NCBI GenBank assembly: GCA_023451735.1
Contig: JAEXYH010000085.1
Coordinates: 111,064-175,063 of the forward strand
Direction of reading: 5' to 3'
Length of the DNA stretch: 64,000 nucleotides
From: Pseudomonadota bacterium
GTDB taxonomy: Bacteria; Pseudomonadota; Alphaproteobacteria; Rhizobiales; Rhizobiaceae
The translations under genes and the position numbers were made by a program. Positions 1 to 9,526 of this stretch are shown here, one piece after another. The notes below the pieces were generated by a model, which saw only the letters and a program-made list of their open reading frames with translations, was not told where the DNA came from and searched no databases. The stretch's first letter is position 1; each line of letters opens with the position of its first letter.

Positions 1-947
1 CCGGAACTGCAGCCTGCAACCCATATTCTCACCGTCTCATCCCTGAGCTTTTCTCGAATGAGCTCGGGGATAATGCGTGAACGAAGGAAATCGAAAACCG
101 TGATATCGCGGAAGAAAGCCGTGACTTTGATCAGAAGACTTTTCGCAAGGTACCGCCGTTCCTCCTCGCTATTTTTGAGTATGTCGAGATATTGTTCAGC
201 CTTATCTTCGGATATGCCGAGAATGGCGCGACGTTTTTCGATTCGGCGCTGCAGGGTTCCATGTTTGTATAAAGAGAAATCGTTTGAGGTGGAGCGCCTC
301 AACACTTCAAGTATTTGCGGCAGGAGCTCTGTTTGCTTTCGGTCTATCATGCCTGAATAGCTATCGGCAGCCGACGGCTGATAACGGATGATCGCTTCGG
401 CGATATCCGCGACCGGAAGTATGACGGCGTGGGCAGCGGAGGCTATTGCGCTTTGCGGCATGCCCTCGAACTCGGCTTCTGTTGGCTCCTGTACCAAGAC
501 TAGACCACCAGCAGCCCCAATGGCGCCTGCCGTGGCCGAACCATCAGATCCGGTCCCCGAGAGAATAACCGAGATTGCCCTGTGGCCATATTCTTTTTCC
601 AGAGACCGCATCAAGAAATCGAATGGAAGTCGAACTCCAGCCCGCTCAGGGTCCCGACTTAGACGGATTTTCTGTGCTTCGACCGACATGTACACACCCG
701 GAGGGATGACATAGACATGTTCGGGCATCAAATCGACGCCGTCGACCGCCTCAACGACGGTCAACGTAGTGACATCACCCAACAGTTCAACGAGCATGCT
801 CTCATGTGCAGGGTGCAGATGCTGGACAAACAGGAATGCACACCCGGTGTGCGAAGGTAGTCTCTGCAGAAGTCCTCTTATCGCGCTGAGACCGCCTGAT
901 GAGGCACCAATTCCAACAACCTTGTATTCGGTATCTGCCTCTAACAT
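1..947 (-). CDS. CheB-CheR fusion protein (C-terminal part outside window)
   Basis: The gene starts at an ATG at 947 and runs off the left edge, so only about 315 residues are visible. Residues 1-190 are a CheB methylesterase domain: GIGASSGG with the nucleophile Ser16, QHLHP with His43 and GTGSDG with Asp135, the Ser-His-Asp triad of the family. From about residue 205 a CheR amino-terminal domain follows (KHGTLQRRIEKRR), and the edge cuts the SAM-binding motif WVAGCSSG. There is no receiver domain ahead of CheB, unlike classical chemotaxis CheB. In rhizobia such fusions usually continue into PAS and histidine kinase domains and act in sensory signalling rather than flagellar chemotaxis; whether this one does cannot be seen. 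It is transcribed away from the polysaccharide locus. Confidence 0.9.
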   Translation of the reverse strand, partial: MLEADTEYKVVGIGASSGGLSAIRGLLQRLPSHTGCAFLFVQHLHPAHESMLVELLGDVTTLTVVEAVDGVDLMPEHVYVIPPGVYMSVEAQKIRLSRDPERAGVRLPFDFLMRSLEKEYGHRAISVILSGTGSDGSATAGAIGAAGGLVLVQEPTEAEFEGMPQSAIASAAHAVILPVADIAEAIIRYQPSAADSYSGMIDRKQTELLPQILEVLRRSTSNDFSLYKHGTLQRRIEKRRAILGISEDKAEQYLDILKNSEEERRYLAKSLLIKVTAFFRDITVFDFLRSRIIPELIREKLRDETVRIWVAGCSS

Positions 948-1599
948 CGTTTTTCACGTGAGTGTTTTACTGGTTTTCTCGAGCTCGCATCTTCTACATC
1001 AATGCCCCGCTTCGACTACTCCCTATGCCGGGAGAACTTAGCCTCTTTCGACCAAAGACCGACGCGGCAAATACTTGGGGGCGTCATGCAGATCTATCGC
1101 TGTACTTTATCGTTCCGCTAGCCGGATCGACGGCTGCTTCCCGCATGGTACTGCTCCTCAACCGTACGGTTTATATGCGTTTAAGGTGTACCGTATCGAG
1201 ACGATATAAGTCTTTAGGGCAAATGTCGACGCCGATTTCCGACATATACTTATATTATCATTGCAAAAACGCACAAAAACCCATTTACATAAAATAAAAA
1301 CCAGTACATCCCTAGGTATTTTCCGAATCTTTCAAAACTGTATTACTACATCGTAGTATCACAATGTCGCGGGCGCCTTAGAGAATATGACATGCCGGGT
1401 TGCGGGACTAGGTTTCGACGGAAGGGGTATTCGTCTGAAACGTAGGATAGCTCGCGTGAGAATTAGCAAATTGTTCTAACGTCCCATACTTTAGGGACAT
1501 GAACACTCTTATTTTGGAGGATCAAAACAGGGCGAACTTAAACGGGTCGGTTAAACTGACGAACGTGTCGGCGCTGCGATCCAACGGGGGATAGAAACA
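948..1599. promoter_or_regulatory. Long AT-rich intergenic region upstream of the regulator pair
   Basis: About 650 bases separate the divergent CheB-CheR gene and the first LuxR-type regulator. No convincing gene is seen. The stretch around 1180-1350 is clearly more AT-rich than its flanks. It holds three short dyads: ATGTCG at 1223-1228 with CGACAT at 1240-1245, TACTAC at 1344-1349 with GTAGTA at 1353-1358, and GTCCC at 1481-1485 with GGGAC at 1494-1498. These could be operators for the adjacent regulators or for a global regulator of polysaccharide synthesis, but no known consensus is matched. Confidence 0.5.
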
Positions 1600-2343
1600 A
1601 TGGCTGTCGCCATCAAAAGCTATGATCAGACCTCAGCTCTGAGCGAATTCGGCCCGTTGGCCAATTCTCAAGTGGAAATCGCGCCGCGGCATGAAATGGA
1701 TCCGCAGAAGTTGGCCATTGTCGATGATCGCGCTCTGGATCGCGAATGTTTGGCACGAAGTCTTGTTGCTCATGGCCTGGATATGGCGGTCGACGTATTT
1801 TCATCCATCGACAGTTGGAGGAAGGCATCCGGCCCGCGTCACGCAGGCATACTCATCAACGTCGGGCACGGCGATTTCTACAACGACACATTCCTTCAGG
1901 ATCTACAGGATCTGATCAAGGATTTTCCGGCCGTACATGTGGTCATTCTCGCGGACAACCGCGATCTTCGTCAGGTATTGCAGGCCTTCGAAGTGGGTGT
2001 ACGTGGTTATATCTCTTCCGCGATAGGGTTGGCGGTCTGCGTCAGCGCTATTTCGCTGGCTCTTGCGGGAGGCGCATTCATTTCCGCTGAAACCCTTGAT
2101 GACCTTCCGCAGCTTATGGCCATAGCAGAAAAACGTGAACGCCACAGGGCAGCCATGTTCACACAGCGCGAGGCGGATGTAATTGACGCGCTGAGCCAAG
2201 GCAAGCCGAACAAGATCATTGCCTACGAGCTCACGCTTCGCGAAAGCACAGTCAAGGTTCATATCCGAAACATCATGAAGAAACTGAACGCGAGAAACCG
2301 CACTGAGGTTATCTTCAAGATATCTGACATGTATCGCCATTGA
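1600..2343 (+). CDS. LuxR/NarL-type transcriptional regulator with degenerate receiver
   Basis: A 247-residue DNA-binding regulator. Residues 30-155 have the fold signature of a response-regulator receiver, starting LAIVDDRALDRECLARSL, but the place where the phosphorylated Asp should stand reads ILINVGHGD, with Asn instead, and the conserved Lys region reads GYISSA. Phosphorylation by a normal kinase is therefore unlikely. Residues 185-247 are a LuxR helix-turn-helix (FTQREADVIDALSQGKPNK, then ESTVKVHIRNIMKKLNARNR). The start is supported by GGGGGA eight bases upstream. The next gene is a clear paralogue, and both face the polysaccharide export genes, so control of that locus is the natural inference. 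What signal it senses is unknown. Confidence 0.85.
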   Translation: MAVAIKSYDQTSALSEFGPLANSQVEIAPRHEMDPQKLAIVDDRALDRECLARSLVAHGLDMAVDVFSSIDSWRKASGPRHAGILINVGHGDFYNDTFLQDLQDLIKDFPAVHVVILADNRDLRQVLQAFEVGVRGYISSAIGLAVCVSAISLALAGGAFISAETLDDLPQLMAIAEKRERHRAAMFTQREADVIDALSQGKPNKIIAYELTLRESTVKVHIRNIMKKLNARNRTEVIFKISDMYRH

Positions 2344-2554
2344 GGCCGGCAAACGGCCCTCTCATCTATCGGATCCCCTGCCGAGTACCGGGCAGCGTGC
2401 CTTCAAAAGCGAGGACACTGCAGACCAGCCGATGTCCGTGGCTCTGTGATTGCGCCAAACGTCAACCTGTTTGCCACAAAGCCTCGATGGGAAGATTTCG
2501 GATAGAAAGAGAATTCGATTGAGTGCGAGTATAGCGGTAGAGGAGTAATTTCCG

Positions 2555-3256
2555 ATGATGATGAATGACGACAATGCTTTTCATCGGGCGGAATTCGGCC
2601 CGGGCTTTCACGCAGACGGCGGCTATGTTGCCCTGATTGACCGGCGGACGCTGGAGCGCGAATGCCTAGCTCACAGCCTGGCATCTCATCACATAAACCG
2701 GCGCATTCTGACCTTCTCCCAGTTGTGCGACTGGGAGGCTGCGAAGAATAGCATCGGCTTGCCAGCTGTGGTCTTATTTTATGCAGCACATGTGCGGGAC
2801 GAAGCGACAAGTGAGATTGCCCAGGTGGTGACTGCTGTCTCGCCAGCCGCCGTCGTGGTCATGTCAGATGAGGAGAATGTTGGTGCAGTTCTCGACCTTA
2901 TTTCCTTGGGAGCGAGAGGCTACTTGCCGAACTCGGTAAGTATAGACATCTGCATCCGGGCCATCGGCCTTGCAATAGCTGGCGGCCGCTTCATCCCCGC
3001 GAGCAGCCTGTTGAACATAGGAAATGTTCTTGGCCTGACATCGCACAAACCTTTATCTCCGGTGAAGTTCACGCGCCGCCAGTTCGCCATTGCCGAGGCG
3101 CTGCGATGTGGAAAGGGCAACAAGGATATCGCCTTGGAGCTCAACCTTTGCGAAAGCACGATAAAGGTCCATGTTCGCAATATAATGCGAAAGCTTGGAG
3201 CAACCAATCGCACCGAAGTCGCCTACAAGCTCAGTGACATTGCAAGTGCACGATAG
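2555..3256 (+). CDS. LuxR/NarL-type regulator, paralogue of the preceding gene
   Basis: A 233-residue paralogue of the gene before it, sharing IDRRTLERECLAHSL near the N-terminus and the C-terminal helix-turn-helix (FTRRQFAIAEALRCGKGNK; ESTIKVHVRNIMRKLGATNR). The pseudo-receiver has lost the acceptor Asp (VVLFYAAHVRD) and the conserved Lys (GYLPNS). It begins with three consecutive ATG codons; AGGAG lies about nine bases before the first. A gap of about 210 bases follows the upstream gene, so it may have its own promoter. Tandem duplication followed by divergence is likely, and the pair may form heterodimers or compete for sites; this is inference. It probably controls the exopolysaccharide genes that follow. 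Confidence 0.85.
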   Translation: MMMNDDNAFHRAEFGPGFHADGGYVALIDRRTLERECLAHSLASHHINRRILTFSQLCDWEAAKNSIGLPAVVLFYAAHVRDEATSEIAQVVTAVSPAAVVVMSDEENVGAVLDLISLGARGYLPNSVSIDICIRAIGLAIAGGRFIPASSLLNIGNVLGLTSHKPLSPVKFTRRQFAIAEALRCGKGNKDIALELNLCESTIKVHVRNIMRKLGATNRTEVAYKLSDIASAR

Positions 3257-3578
3257 CTGTAAGCCTCCACAGCGGATTGGCGTCCAGAGCTGCCGTCTGG
3301 CTGACCTGCAGTCGGCCCGCAACTAATGGCTCTGCCGGTCAGTTCGCCCCCTGCCACGAACTGATTGCGTGCGGCCCACCAAAACGAACAGCGGGTTAGA
3401 CTTCAGATCTTCCCTCATCATTAAGGATGAAGCCCGCCGAAACACCTCTGGCTTCCAGAAAGACTGTTCAGACCGCATACTGGCGGTGTGACTTTGGAGT
3501 GCATTGGGCCTGACAACCGCAAAGCATCCAACGTTCGAAACCGAAGTCCGAAAAGGATGTTTCAAGGCTGGACACAAC
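3257..3578. other. Intergenic region before the export gene
   Basis: About 320 bases with no supported gene. It contains the putative promoter of the polysaccharide export gene. Only a weak dyad (TCATC/GATGA around 3415-3430) is visible, and no recognised motif. Confidence 0.4.
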
Positions 3579-4886
3579 ATGAGGCAGCGATTTTCGAATC
3601 CTGGTATGTTCTGCGCGGTTATAGCTTGGAGCGTAAGTTTCATACTTTTCGGTATTGTGCCGCCGGCTCTCGCTGACAGCACACCGCTTGCTCCGCAGTC
3701 CAAGGTAAGAATGACGGTCGTCCAGTGGTCTTCATCCAAAAGTCAGTATGAGCAGTGGGATGCGATCAGTGGTGAATATACGGTTTCGGACGCAGGCGCT
3801 CTTGTCCTGCCATTTCTTGGTCCGGTCCCGGTTGGGCCGATGGATATCACCGATCTGGCGGACGAAATCGCCAAGCGTCTTCAGGAGAAAATCAGTTTAG
3901 TTCAGCGACCGACGGTCACTCTGGAGGTTCTTGAATACCCGCCAATTTATGTCGCGGGGGCGGTCGCCCGGCCTGGAGAATACAAATTCCACCCTGGTCT
4001 TACTGTTTTGCAGTCTCTAACGATGAGTGGTGGACCGCTGCGTGTCACAAGCCAGCAGCACTTGCAGACAATAAACCTTAGAGGAGAACTGCAAGAGATC
4101 GAACAGTCTCTCCTGCGACGTTCTGCCAAGTTGGCGCGGCTTCGAGCGGAAATAGCGGGAACTCCTGACATCACCTTCGATCAGTTCCCGGGCACCGACC
4201 AGCAATATGCTGCGGCGATTTTCGACCAGGAGCGGGCAATTAATCAGACCCGTTCAAATGCAATGGCCAGACAATCAAAAGCGTTCACGGAATTGAGCGA
4301 TCTCCTGAACGCAGAGGTCAATACGCTTAAGGAAAAGCTGGAAGGGGCTGAAAATAACGTGAAATCGGTAGAAGACCAGCTGAACAGCGTCAGGACCTTG
4401 GTTGAGCAGGGTCTTGCGATTGCGTCGCGCCAGCTGGAACTTGAACGATTGCTCACGGCTTATCGTTCAGATCGCCTCGATATTCTCACCGCGATTATGC
4501 GTGCGCGCCAGGGGATCAGCGAGGCACGGAGAAACCTGGAAGGACTCCATGACACGCGACGAAGTGAAATCGCGTCCGAGCTGCAGTCAGAACAAGCGAA
4601 TTTCGATCAGCTGAAAATGAAAAGGGACACGACGCAGAAGCTGCTCGTCGAGAACCTCTTGGACGGCAACCGCGCACAAGGACAAGGCGAAGACGTACCG
4701 CTTGTCTTTACCGTGAGCCGACGGAAAAACGAACAGATCACCCAGTTCGTAGCCTCGGAGACAACGCCGTTGGCGCCAGGTGATGTCGTCAAGGTTGCCC
4801 AGCCTCTCCCTTCTGGAGGATCGTCCAGAGCCATGCCTGTCCTATCGCCCGAAACGGCAACCCAGTCCGGTCAGGCGAGCCAGTGA
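3579..4886 (+). CDS. Outer-membrane polysaccharide export protein (Wza/ExoF-like)
   Basis: A 435-residue protein of the polysaccharide export (OMA) family that carries polymer across the periplasm and outer membrane. The ATG at 3579 is preferred over an upstream in-frame start because a signal peptide follows directly (hydrophobic run near FCAVIAWSVSFILFGIV, then PALA). Then comes the poly-export domain (ISGEYTVSDAGALVLPFLG) and an SLBB-like segment (YVAGAVARPGEYKFHPGLT). The second half is a long coiled coil rich in Glu, Arg and Gln (about residues 170-370), as in rhizobial ExoF-like proteins, which are longer than enterobacterial Wza. No lipoprotein Cys was noted. It works with the Wzc-like protein at 26432 and the flippase downstream. 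Confidence 0.88.
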   Translation: MRQRFSNPGMFCAVIAWSVSFILFGIVPPALADSTPLAPQSKVRMTVVQWSSSKSQYEQWDAISGEYTVSDAGALVLPFLGPVPVGPMDITDLADEIAKRLQEKISLVQRPTVTLEVLEYPPIYVAGAVARPGEYKFHPGLTVLQSLTMSGGPLRVTSQQHLQTINLRGELQEIEQSLLRRSAKLARLRAEIAGTPDITFDQFPGTDQQYAAAIFDQERAINQTRSNAMARQSKAFTELSDLLNAEVNTLKEKLEGAENNVKSVEDQLNSVRTLVEQGLAIASRQLELERLLTAYRSDRLDILTAIMRARQGISEARRNLEGLHDTRRSEIASELQSEQANFDQLKMKRDTTQKLLVENLLDGNRAQGQGEDVPLVFTVSRRKNEQITQFVASETTPLAPGDVVKVAQPLPSGGSSRAMPVLSPETATQSGQASQ

Positions 4887-5067
4887 CGCAAGACATTCAT
4901 CATTGCATCTTTATCAGGAATCGAGGGAAGCCGCAGGGACCCGTGAACCATCTATCTTGAGCAAATTCCTCCCCCGCACTTTGGATTCGCGACAATTGTG
5001 TCGTTATGTCGGGTTCGGCATCGCCGCGCCCGGGCTCTGTTCAACGGAAGGCTAGCAGGGACACTCG

Positions 5068-6576
5068 ATGACTTATCCCCTGACACCGCAGCGCAGCCAG
5101 ACATACACTCAGATTCTTAAGTCCACGATTTGGATGGGTGGTTCCTCACTAATCAACGTGGCGCTCAGCATTGTACGCAACAAGGCTCTGGCTATTTTTC
5201 TCGGCCCCGAAGGCGTGGGGCTGATGGGCCTGTACGGCTCCATCATCGATATCGCACAGGCCATTGCTGGCATTGGTGTCGGCGGTAGCGGGGTACGTCA
5301 GATTGCCGAGGCCGCAGGCACGGGTGATGAGACGCGAATTTCGCGCTCGGCAACATCGCTTAGACGCCTATCAGTCTTGCTCGGTTTGCTTGGTGTCCTG
5401 CTTCTTGCCGGGCTGGCATTTCCGATCTCGAACTTGACCTTTGGCGACCATCAGCATGTCGGCGCCATAGTCCTGCTTTCAATTGCTGTGTTGTTCAGAC
5501 TCGTATCTTCGGGGGAGACCGCGTTGATCCAGGGCTTGCGCGGCATCTCAAGTCTTGCACGCATCAACGTCCTCTCAGGCGTGTTTGCCACCATCATCAC
5601 CATTCCTCTTATCTATTGCTTCGGGGACCAGGCAATTGCACCGGCCCTTGTGGGAACCGCTGCGCTTTCTGCTATTGCAGTATGGTGGTTCAGCAGACAG
5701 ATCAGATTACCGACAGTGCGGCTGTCAATCCGCCAGTTTCAAACGGAGTCCGCCGCTCTGCTTCGCCTCGGTTTAGCTTTCATGATAAGCACTCTGCTCA
5801 CATTCGGCGCAGCCTACGCCATCCGCATCATCGTCCTGACGGAAGGTGGTGTACAGGCCGCTGGATTATATCAGGCCGCCTGGGCTGTCGGTGGACTTTA
5901 TACTGGCTTCATTCTTCAAGCGATGGGAACTGACTTCTATCCGCGTCTGACGGCAGCGATCGGCGATGAGGAAGACTGTAACAGGCTGGTCAACGAACAG
6001 GCCGAAGTAAGCATGCTGCTGGCCGGTCCCGGATTGCTTGCCACGCTGACACTTGCGCCCTTCGTCATGAATTTCTTCTATTCCGAAGAATTTGGGGGTG
6101 CGGTAGAGCTTCTACGCTGGCTCTGTCTCGGCATGATGTTGCGAATTGTCGTCTGGCCGGCCGGCTTCATCATCGTGGCAAAAGGCGCGCAGAAGATCTT
6201 CCTCTGCACGGAAGTTGCAGCAACCTCGGTGCATCTGGGCTTGGCGTGGCTTCTTGTACCAAGGCTGGGTGTGTCGGGATCCGGCGTCGCTTTTTTCGGT
6301 CTCTATCTGTGGCACAGTGTATTGGTTTACATGGTCGTACGCCGCCTGACCGGCTTCCGCTGGTCTGCCGCGAACCGCCGGCATGGAGTGATCATGCTAT
6401 CGCTCTCAGGACTGGTATTTCTGGCCTTTGGAAACTTATCACCCTGGCAAGCTATGTTGACAGGCTCAGTCGCAGTAATCGTAACGGCGACATATTCCCT
6501 GCGCATGCTGGTTCGATTGCTTCCACCAGAAGCTCTGCCGGCGATTGTCAGGGGGTGGATCACGAAATGGGCATAA
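5068..6576 (+). CDS. Wzx-type lipid-linked oligosaccharide flippase
   Basis: A 502-residue integral membrane protein with roughly 12-14 hydrophobic segments, of the polysaccharide transporter (PST/MATE-like) family. It begins TYTQILKSTIWMGGSSLIN and carries the family-typical stretch NKALAIFLGPEGVGLMGLYG near residues 40-60. Its role would be to flip the undecaprenyl-linked repeat unit across the inner membrane. The ATG at 5068 follows an AGCAGGGACACTCG leader. It lies 181 bases after the export gene, on the same strand, and ends facing the convergent aminotransferase gene 67 bases on. Confidence 0.88.
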   Translation: MTYPLTPQRSQTYTQILKSTIWMGGSSLINVALSIVRNKALAIFLGPEGVGLMGLYGSIIDIAQAIAGIGVGGSGVRQIAEAAGTGDETRISRSATSLRRLSVLLGLLGVLLLAGLAFPISNLTFGDHQHVGAIVLLSIAVLFRLVSSGETALIQGLRGISSLARINVLSGVFATIITIPLIYCFGDQAIAPALVGTAALSAIAVWWFSRQIRLPTVRLSIRQFQTESAALLRLGLAFMISTLLTFGAAYAIRIIVLTEGGVQAAGLYQAAWAVGGLYTGFILQAMGTDFYPRLTAAIGDEEDCNRLVNEQAEVSMLLAGPGLLATLTLAPFVMNFFYSEEFGGAVELLRWLCLGMMLRIVVWPAGFIIVAKGAQKIFLCTEVAATSVHLGLAWLLVPRLGVSGSGVAFFGLYLWHSVLVYMVVRRLTGFRWSAANRRHGVIMLSLSGLVFLAFGNLSPWQAMLTGSVAVIVTATYSLRMLVRLLPPEALPAIVRGWITKWA

Positions 6577-6643
6577 GAAGCGCATCAACCGTTGCACCGA
6601 TCAACTGGCAACCAGATTGAATGGTGCGAGACAGACAGCCAAA

Positions 6644-7840
6644 TTATGAAATCAAAACTGGGCGGTCATCCGTCATCGCCGCGGCAAAATGCTGGCGCAA
6701 AGCCTCGGCAACGCGCGAAAGCTCGACATCTGTCATTCGACTGAAGAGCGGCAGGATGATCGTTTTCTCTTGCGCTGATATGCTCCTGCTCAGGCGTGTA
6801 GCCACGCGGTGGCTGTTTTGACTGCTATAGGCTTTTTCCAAGTGTATGTTCATGATTCCGCGTCGGGTGGAAATTCCTTGGTCAAGCAGCGTTTGCATGA
6901 CGGCTCGCTGCTGGATTCGCAGGGGCAATCCCACACAAAAGCTCTGCCAGTTACTGCGAGCCCAGCTCGGCTCGATGGGTAGCGAGAGACCGATCGATGA
7001 CAACTTTTCGCGATACGCCTCGACGAGCTCCCTCCGCTCCCTGACCAGTTCCGGCAAGCGCCGTAGTTGCTCCCTGCCGATGGCGGCTTGCAGATCAGTC
7101 ATGCGATAGTTGTAGCCCAATTCGTCATAGTCTTCGAAGATAACCTGTTGCGATCCATGACGCACGGCATCGGTGACGCTCATGCCGTGCTGGCGCCATA
7201 GCCGGAACTTGCGATCGAATTCCGAACTGGAGGTCGTCAGCATGCCGCCGTCGCCAGTGGTGATCACCTTGCGTGGATGGAAGGAGAAGCAGGCAATGTC
7301 TCCATGCGGTTTCCCGATTTTTTCCCATTGCCCGGCCCAGAGGATTTCGCTGCCCGTCGCGCAGGCGGCGTCCTCGACAATCGGTATGGAATGACGCTTC
7401 CCGATTTCGACAATCGCGCGCAGATCACACGGCATGCCCAGCTGATGCACGCATAAAATCGCCTTCGTACGTGGCGTGATTGCTGCCTCGACAAGGTTTG
7501 GGTCGATATTATAGCCGTCTGCCTCGATGTCGACGAACACCGGAAAACCGTCGCAATGACGGATCGCATTCGCTGTCGCGATGAAGGAATGACTGACGGT
7601 GATGACCTCATCGCCCGCGGTGACGCCGATCACTTTCAAGGCCAGGTGGAGCGCAGTGGTGCAGTTGGAAACGGCGCATGCATGGGCTGCGCCGACAAAG
7701 GTTGCGAATTCTCTCTCAAACGCTGCAACCTCCGGCCCTTGGGTCACCCAACCCGACTGGATCACGCACCGCAGAGCCTCCGCCTCTTCCTCTCCCAGTG
7801 TGGGCCTCGCGACTGGAATGGGGAGCATCGCCGTTTTCAT
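6644..7840 (-). CDS. DegT/DnrJ/EryC1/StrS-family PLP sugar aminotransferase
   Basis: A 398-residue PLP enzyme that transfers an amino group to a keto-sugar nucleotide. The internal-aldimine lysine is Lys191 in FSFHPRKVITTGDGGM, and the cofactor Asp lies in IPIVEDAACATG. The start at 7840 is chosen because GGAGG stands just upstream and the ATG overlaps the stop of the preceding epimerase gene by four bases (ATGA). It is the last gene of the leftward operon 12159-6644. It is distinct from the WbpE-like aminotransferase of the same operon, so the locus probably makes two aminosugars or a diamino sugar. Exact substrate unknown. Confidence 0.88.
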   Translation of the reverse strand: MKTAMLPIPVARPTLGEEEAEALRCVIQSGWVTQGPEVAAFEREFATFVGAAHACAVSNCTTALHLALKVIGVTAGDEVITVSHSFIATANAIRHCDGFPVFVDIEADGYNIDPNLVEAAITPRTKAILCVHQLGMPCDLRAIVEIGKRHSIPIVEDAACATGSEILWAGQWEKIGKPHGDIACFSFHPRKVITTGDGGMLTTSSSEFDRKFRLWRQHGMSVTDAVRHGSQQVIFEDYDELGYNYRMTDLQAAIGREQLRRLPELVRERRELVEAYREKLSSIGLSLPIEPSWARSNWQSFCVGLPLRIQQRAVMQTLLDQGISTRRGIMNIHLEKAYSSQNSHRVATRLSRSISAQEKTIILPLFSRMTDVELSRVAEALRQHFAAAMTDDRPVLIS

Positions 7841-8811
7841 GCAGCTCGACCTCCTGCCGGAGCCATATTGAGCCGCCACCAGGCGACGAGCTCGCGCAAC
7901 CCGTCCTCCATCCGAATATCCGCCTTGAAACCAAGCTGCTGTTGCGCCTTTGTCGTGTCTGCAAGGCGACGCGTAACGCCGTTGATCGCCCGCGCGGGCT
8001 GATGCTGGGGTTCGAGTGAAACACCCATAACCTTGCTGAGAAGCTTTGCGAGTTCCAGAAGGCTGGTTTCCTCGCCGCTTGCGACATTGAATACCTCATC
8101 GCTGACATCAGCGTTGGCAGCCAGCACGTTTGCCCGGGCGATATCGCGAACGTGCACAAAGTCCATGGTCTGACTGCCGTCTCCATAGACAATCGGCGGC
8201 AAACCGGCCGCTAATCGTTCCATCCAGCGGATCAACACTTCGGTATAGGCACCATGTACGTCCATGCGCGGGCCATAGACGTTGAAATATCGTAGCGCGA
8301 CATAACGAAGCCCATACATGTCGGCAAAGCTCCGCAGCAAACCCTCGTTGAATATTTTCGCTGCACCATAGAGCGTATGATTGTTGTAGGGGTGATGCTC
8401 CTCCGTTGTCGGGAAGCTGTCGGCCAGTCCGAGCACGGACGCCGAGGAAGCGGCAACGATTTTCGAAACGCCTGCATTCACGGCGGCTTCGAGAACGTTG
8501 AAAGTGCCTTCTGCCAGAACATCGAAGGCGAGCCTCGGCTCTTCGGCACATTGTGTGATGCGGATGGCTGCCTGATGGAACACGATGTCGATATCTTGAA
8601 AAACGGACGCGAGCAGGGCCTGGTCTCTGATATCTCCTTCTACGACATCGATGGGAGACATGCTCATCGCCATGGCAAGGTTGTCACGGCGTCCGCGCAC
8701 GAAATTATCAAGGACGACGATCTTACGCGGTTTTTCCCGTGCGACGAGATCGGCAATATGCGAGCCGATCAACCCGGCACCGCCGGTAATAAGTATGCGC
8801 TTATCCCTCAT
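7837..8811 (-). CDS. NAD-dependent sugar-nucleotide epimerase/dehydratase
   Basis: A 324-residue short-chain extended dehydrogenase (GalE/WbpP-like). The Rossmann motif is ILITGGAGLIGSH at the N-terminus, and the catalytic pair is YGAAK (Tyr-x3-Lys) near residue 149, with a Ser in AASSASVLG. It would use NAD(H) to epimerise or dehydrate a nucleotide sugar in the cytoplasm. Its start overlaps the upstream acyltransferase stop by 11 bases and its stop overlaps the aminotransferase start by four, so the three are translationally coupled. Pairing with an aminotransferase suggests that it makes the keto-sugar substrate or adjusts the C4 configuration; the substrate cannot be read from the sequence. 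Confidence 0.87.
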   Translation of the reverse strand: MRDKRILITGGAGLIGSHIADLVAREKPRKIVVLDNFVRGRRDNLAMAMSMSPIDVVEGDIRDQALLASVFQDIDIVFHQAAIRITQCAEEPRLAFDVLAEGTFNVLEAAVNAGVSKIVAASSASVLGLADSFPTTEEHHPYNNHTLYGAAKIFNEGLLRSFADMYGLRYVALRYFNVYGPRMDVHGAYTEVLIRWMERLAAGLPPIVYGDGSQTMDFVHVRDIARANVLAANADVSDEVFNVASGEETSLLELAKLLSKVMGVSLEPQHQPARAINGVTRRLADTTKAQQQLGFKADIRMEDGLRELVAWWRLNMAPAGGRAA

Positions 8812-9526
8812 GATGCTCCTCGCGAGATGTCTTCACGCTGGAATCGTTATCCATGCGCCATCGCATGAACTTTGCCGGGACGCCGGCTACTACTGCATAG
8901 GGTTCGACATCCGAAACAACCACTGCGCCAGCGCCAACGATGGCGCCTTTGCCGATGCGCACGCCGGGAAGAATCGTCGCGTTTGTGCCGATATCGGCCC
9001 AGGCACCGATACAAGTCGGTTTGATCTCGAGATCGGTACGGATGATTGGAATGTTTAACGGGACGGCGGTGTGGGAGGACCCGAGCAGCTTGGCACCGGG
9101 CCCCCAACCGACATACTCCTCAACGAGCAAGTCACGCGCATCAAAATAGGCCATCGGGCCGATCCAGACATGATCGCCTATGACGCATCTGCCGTCGAAG
9201 CGCCCCTGGATGTAGGCTTGGGAACCGATAAAGACCCCGCTGCCGATTTCGAAGGTTTCCGGGTGCTTGAACCCTGCACCGCTCGCGATCTGCAGAGACG
9301 AGCCGCAGCGACGGGCAAGACCTTGCCAGATTGCGTTGCGCATCATGGTGTCGATAAAGCCATCGCCTGTCGCGAAGCGGCCATAGATCTCAATCAGGCC
9401 CGCTTGCCCATAAGCCAGTTTCAGTTGCTCGGTCAACGCCAAATGGTAAGCCGGGTCTTCAGATTTTTCGACGCGACCGTGAACGGCCTGCACACGTCTA
9501 GCTCCACCCGCGAGGTCACTCGACAT
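8801..9526 (-). CDS. Left-handed beta-helix acyltransferase (hexapeptide family)
   Basis: A 241-residue transferase. The first 85 residues are mostly helical (LTEQLKLAYGQAGLIEIYG). They are followed by hexapeptide-repeat coils (IGSGVFIGSQAYIQG, VIGDHVWIGPMAYFD) and a clear nodulation/LacA-type C-terminal block (CIGAWADIGTNATILPGVRI, GAIVGAGAVVVSDVEPYAV). Such proteins acetylate sugars or sugar nucleotides. It overlaps both neighbours by 11 bases, placing it firmly within the aminosugar operon. It is the second acyltransferase of the operon after the WbpD-like one, so it probably acetylates another amino or hydroxyl position. Confidence 0.85.
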   Translation of the reverse strand: MSSDLAGGARRVQAVHGRVEKSEDPAYHLALTEQLKLAYGQAGLIEIYGRFATGDGFIDTMMRNAIWQGLARRCGSSLQIASGAGFKHPETFEIGSGVFIGSQAYIQGRFDGRCVIGDHVWIGPMAYFDARDLLVEEYVGWGPGAKLLGSSHTAVPLNIPIIRTDLEIKPTCIGAWADIGTNATILPGVRIGKGAIVGAGAVVVSDVEPYAVVAGVPAKFMRWRMDNDSSVKTSREEHHEG

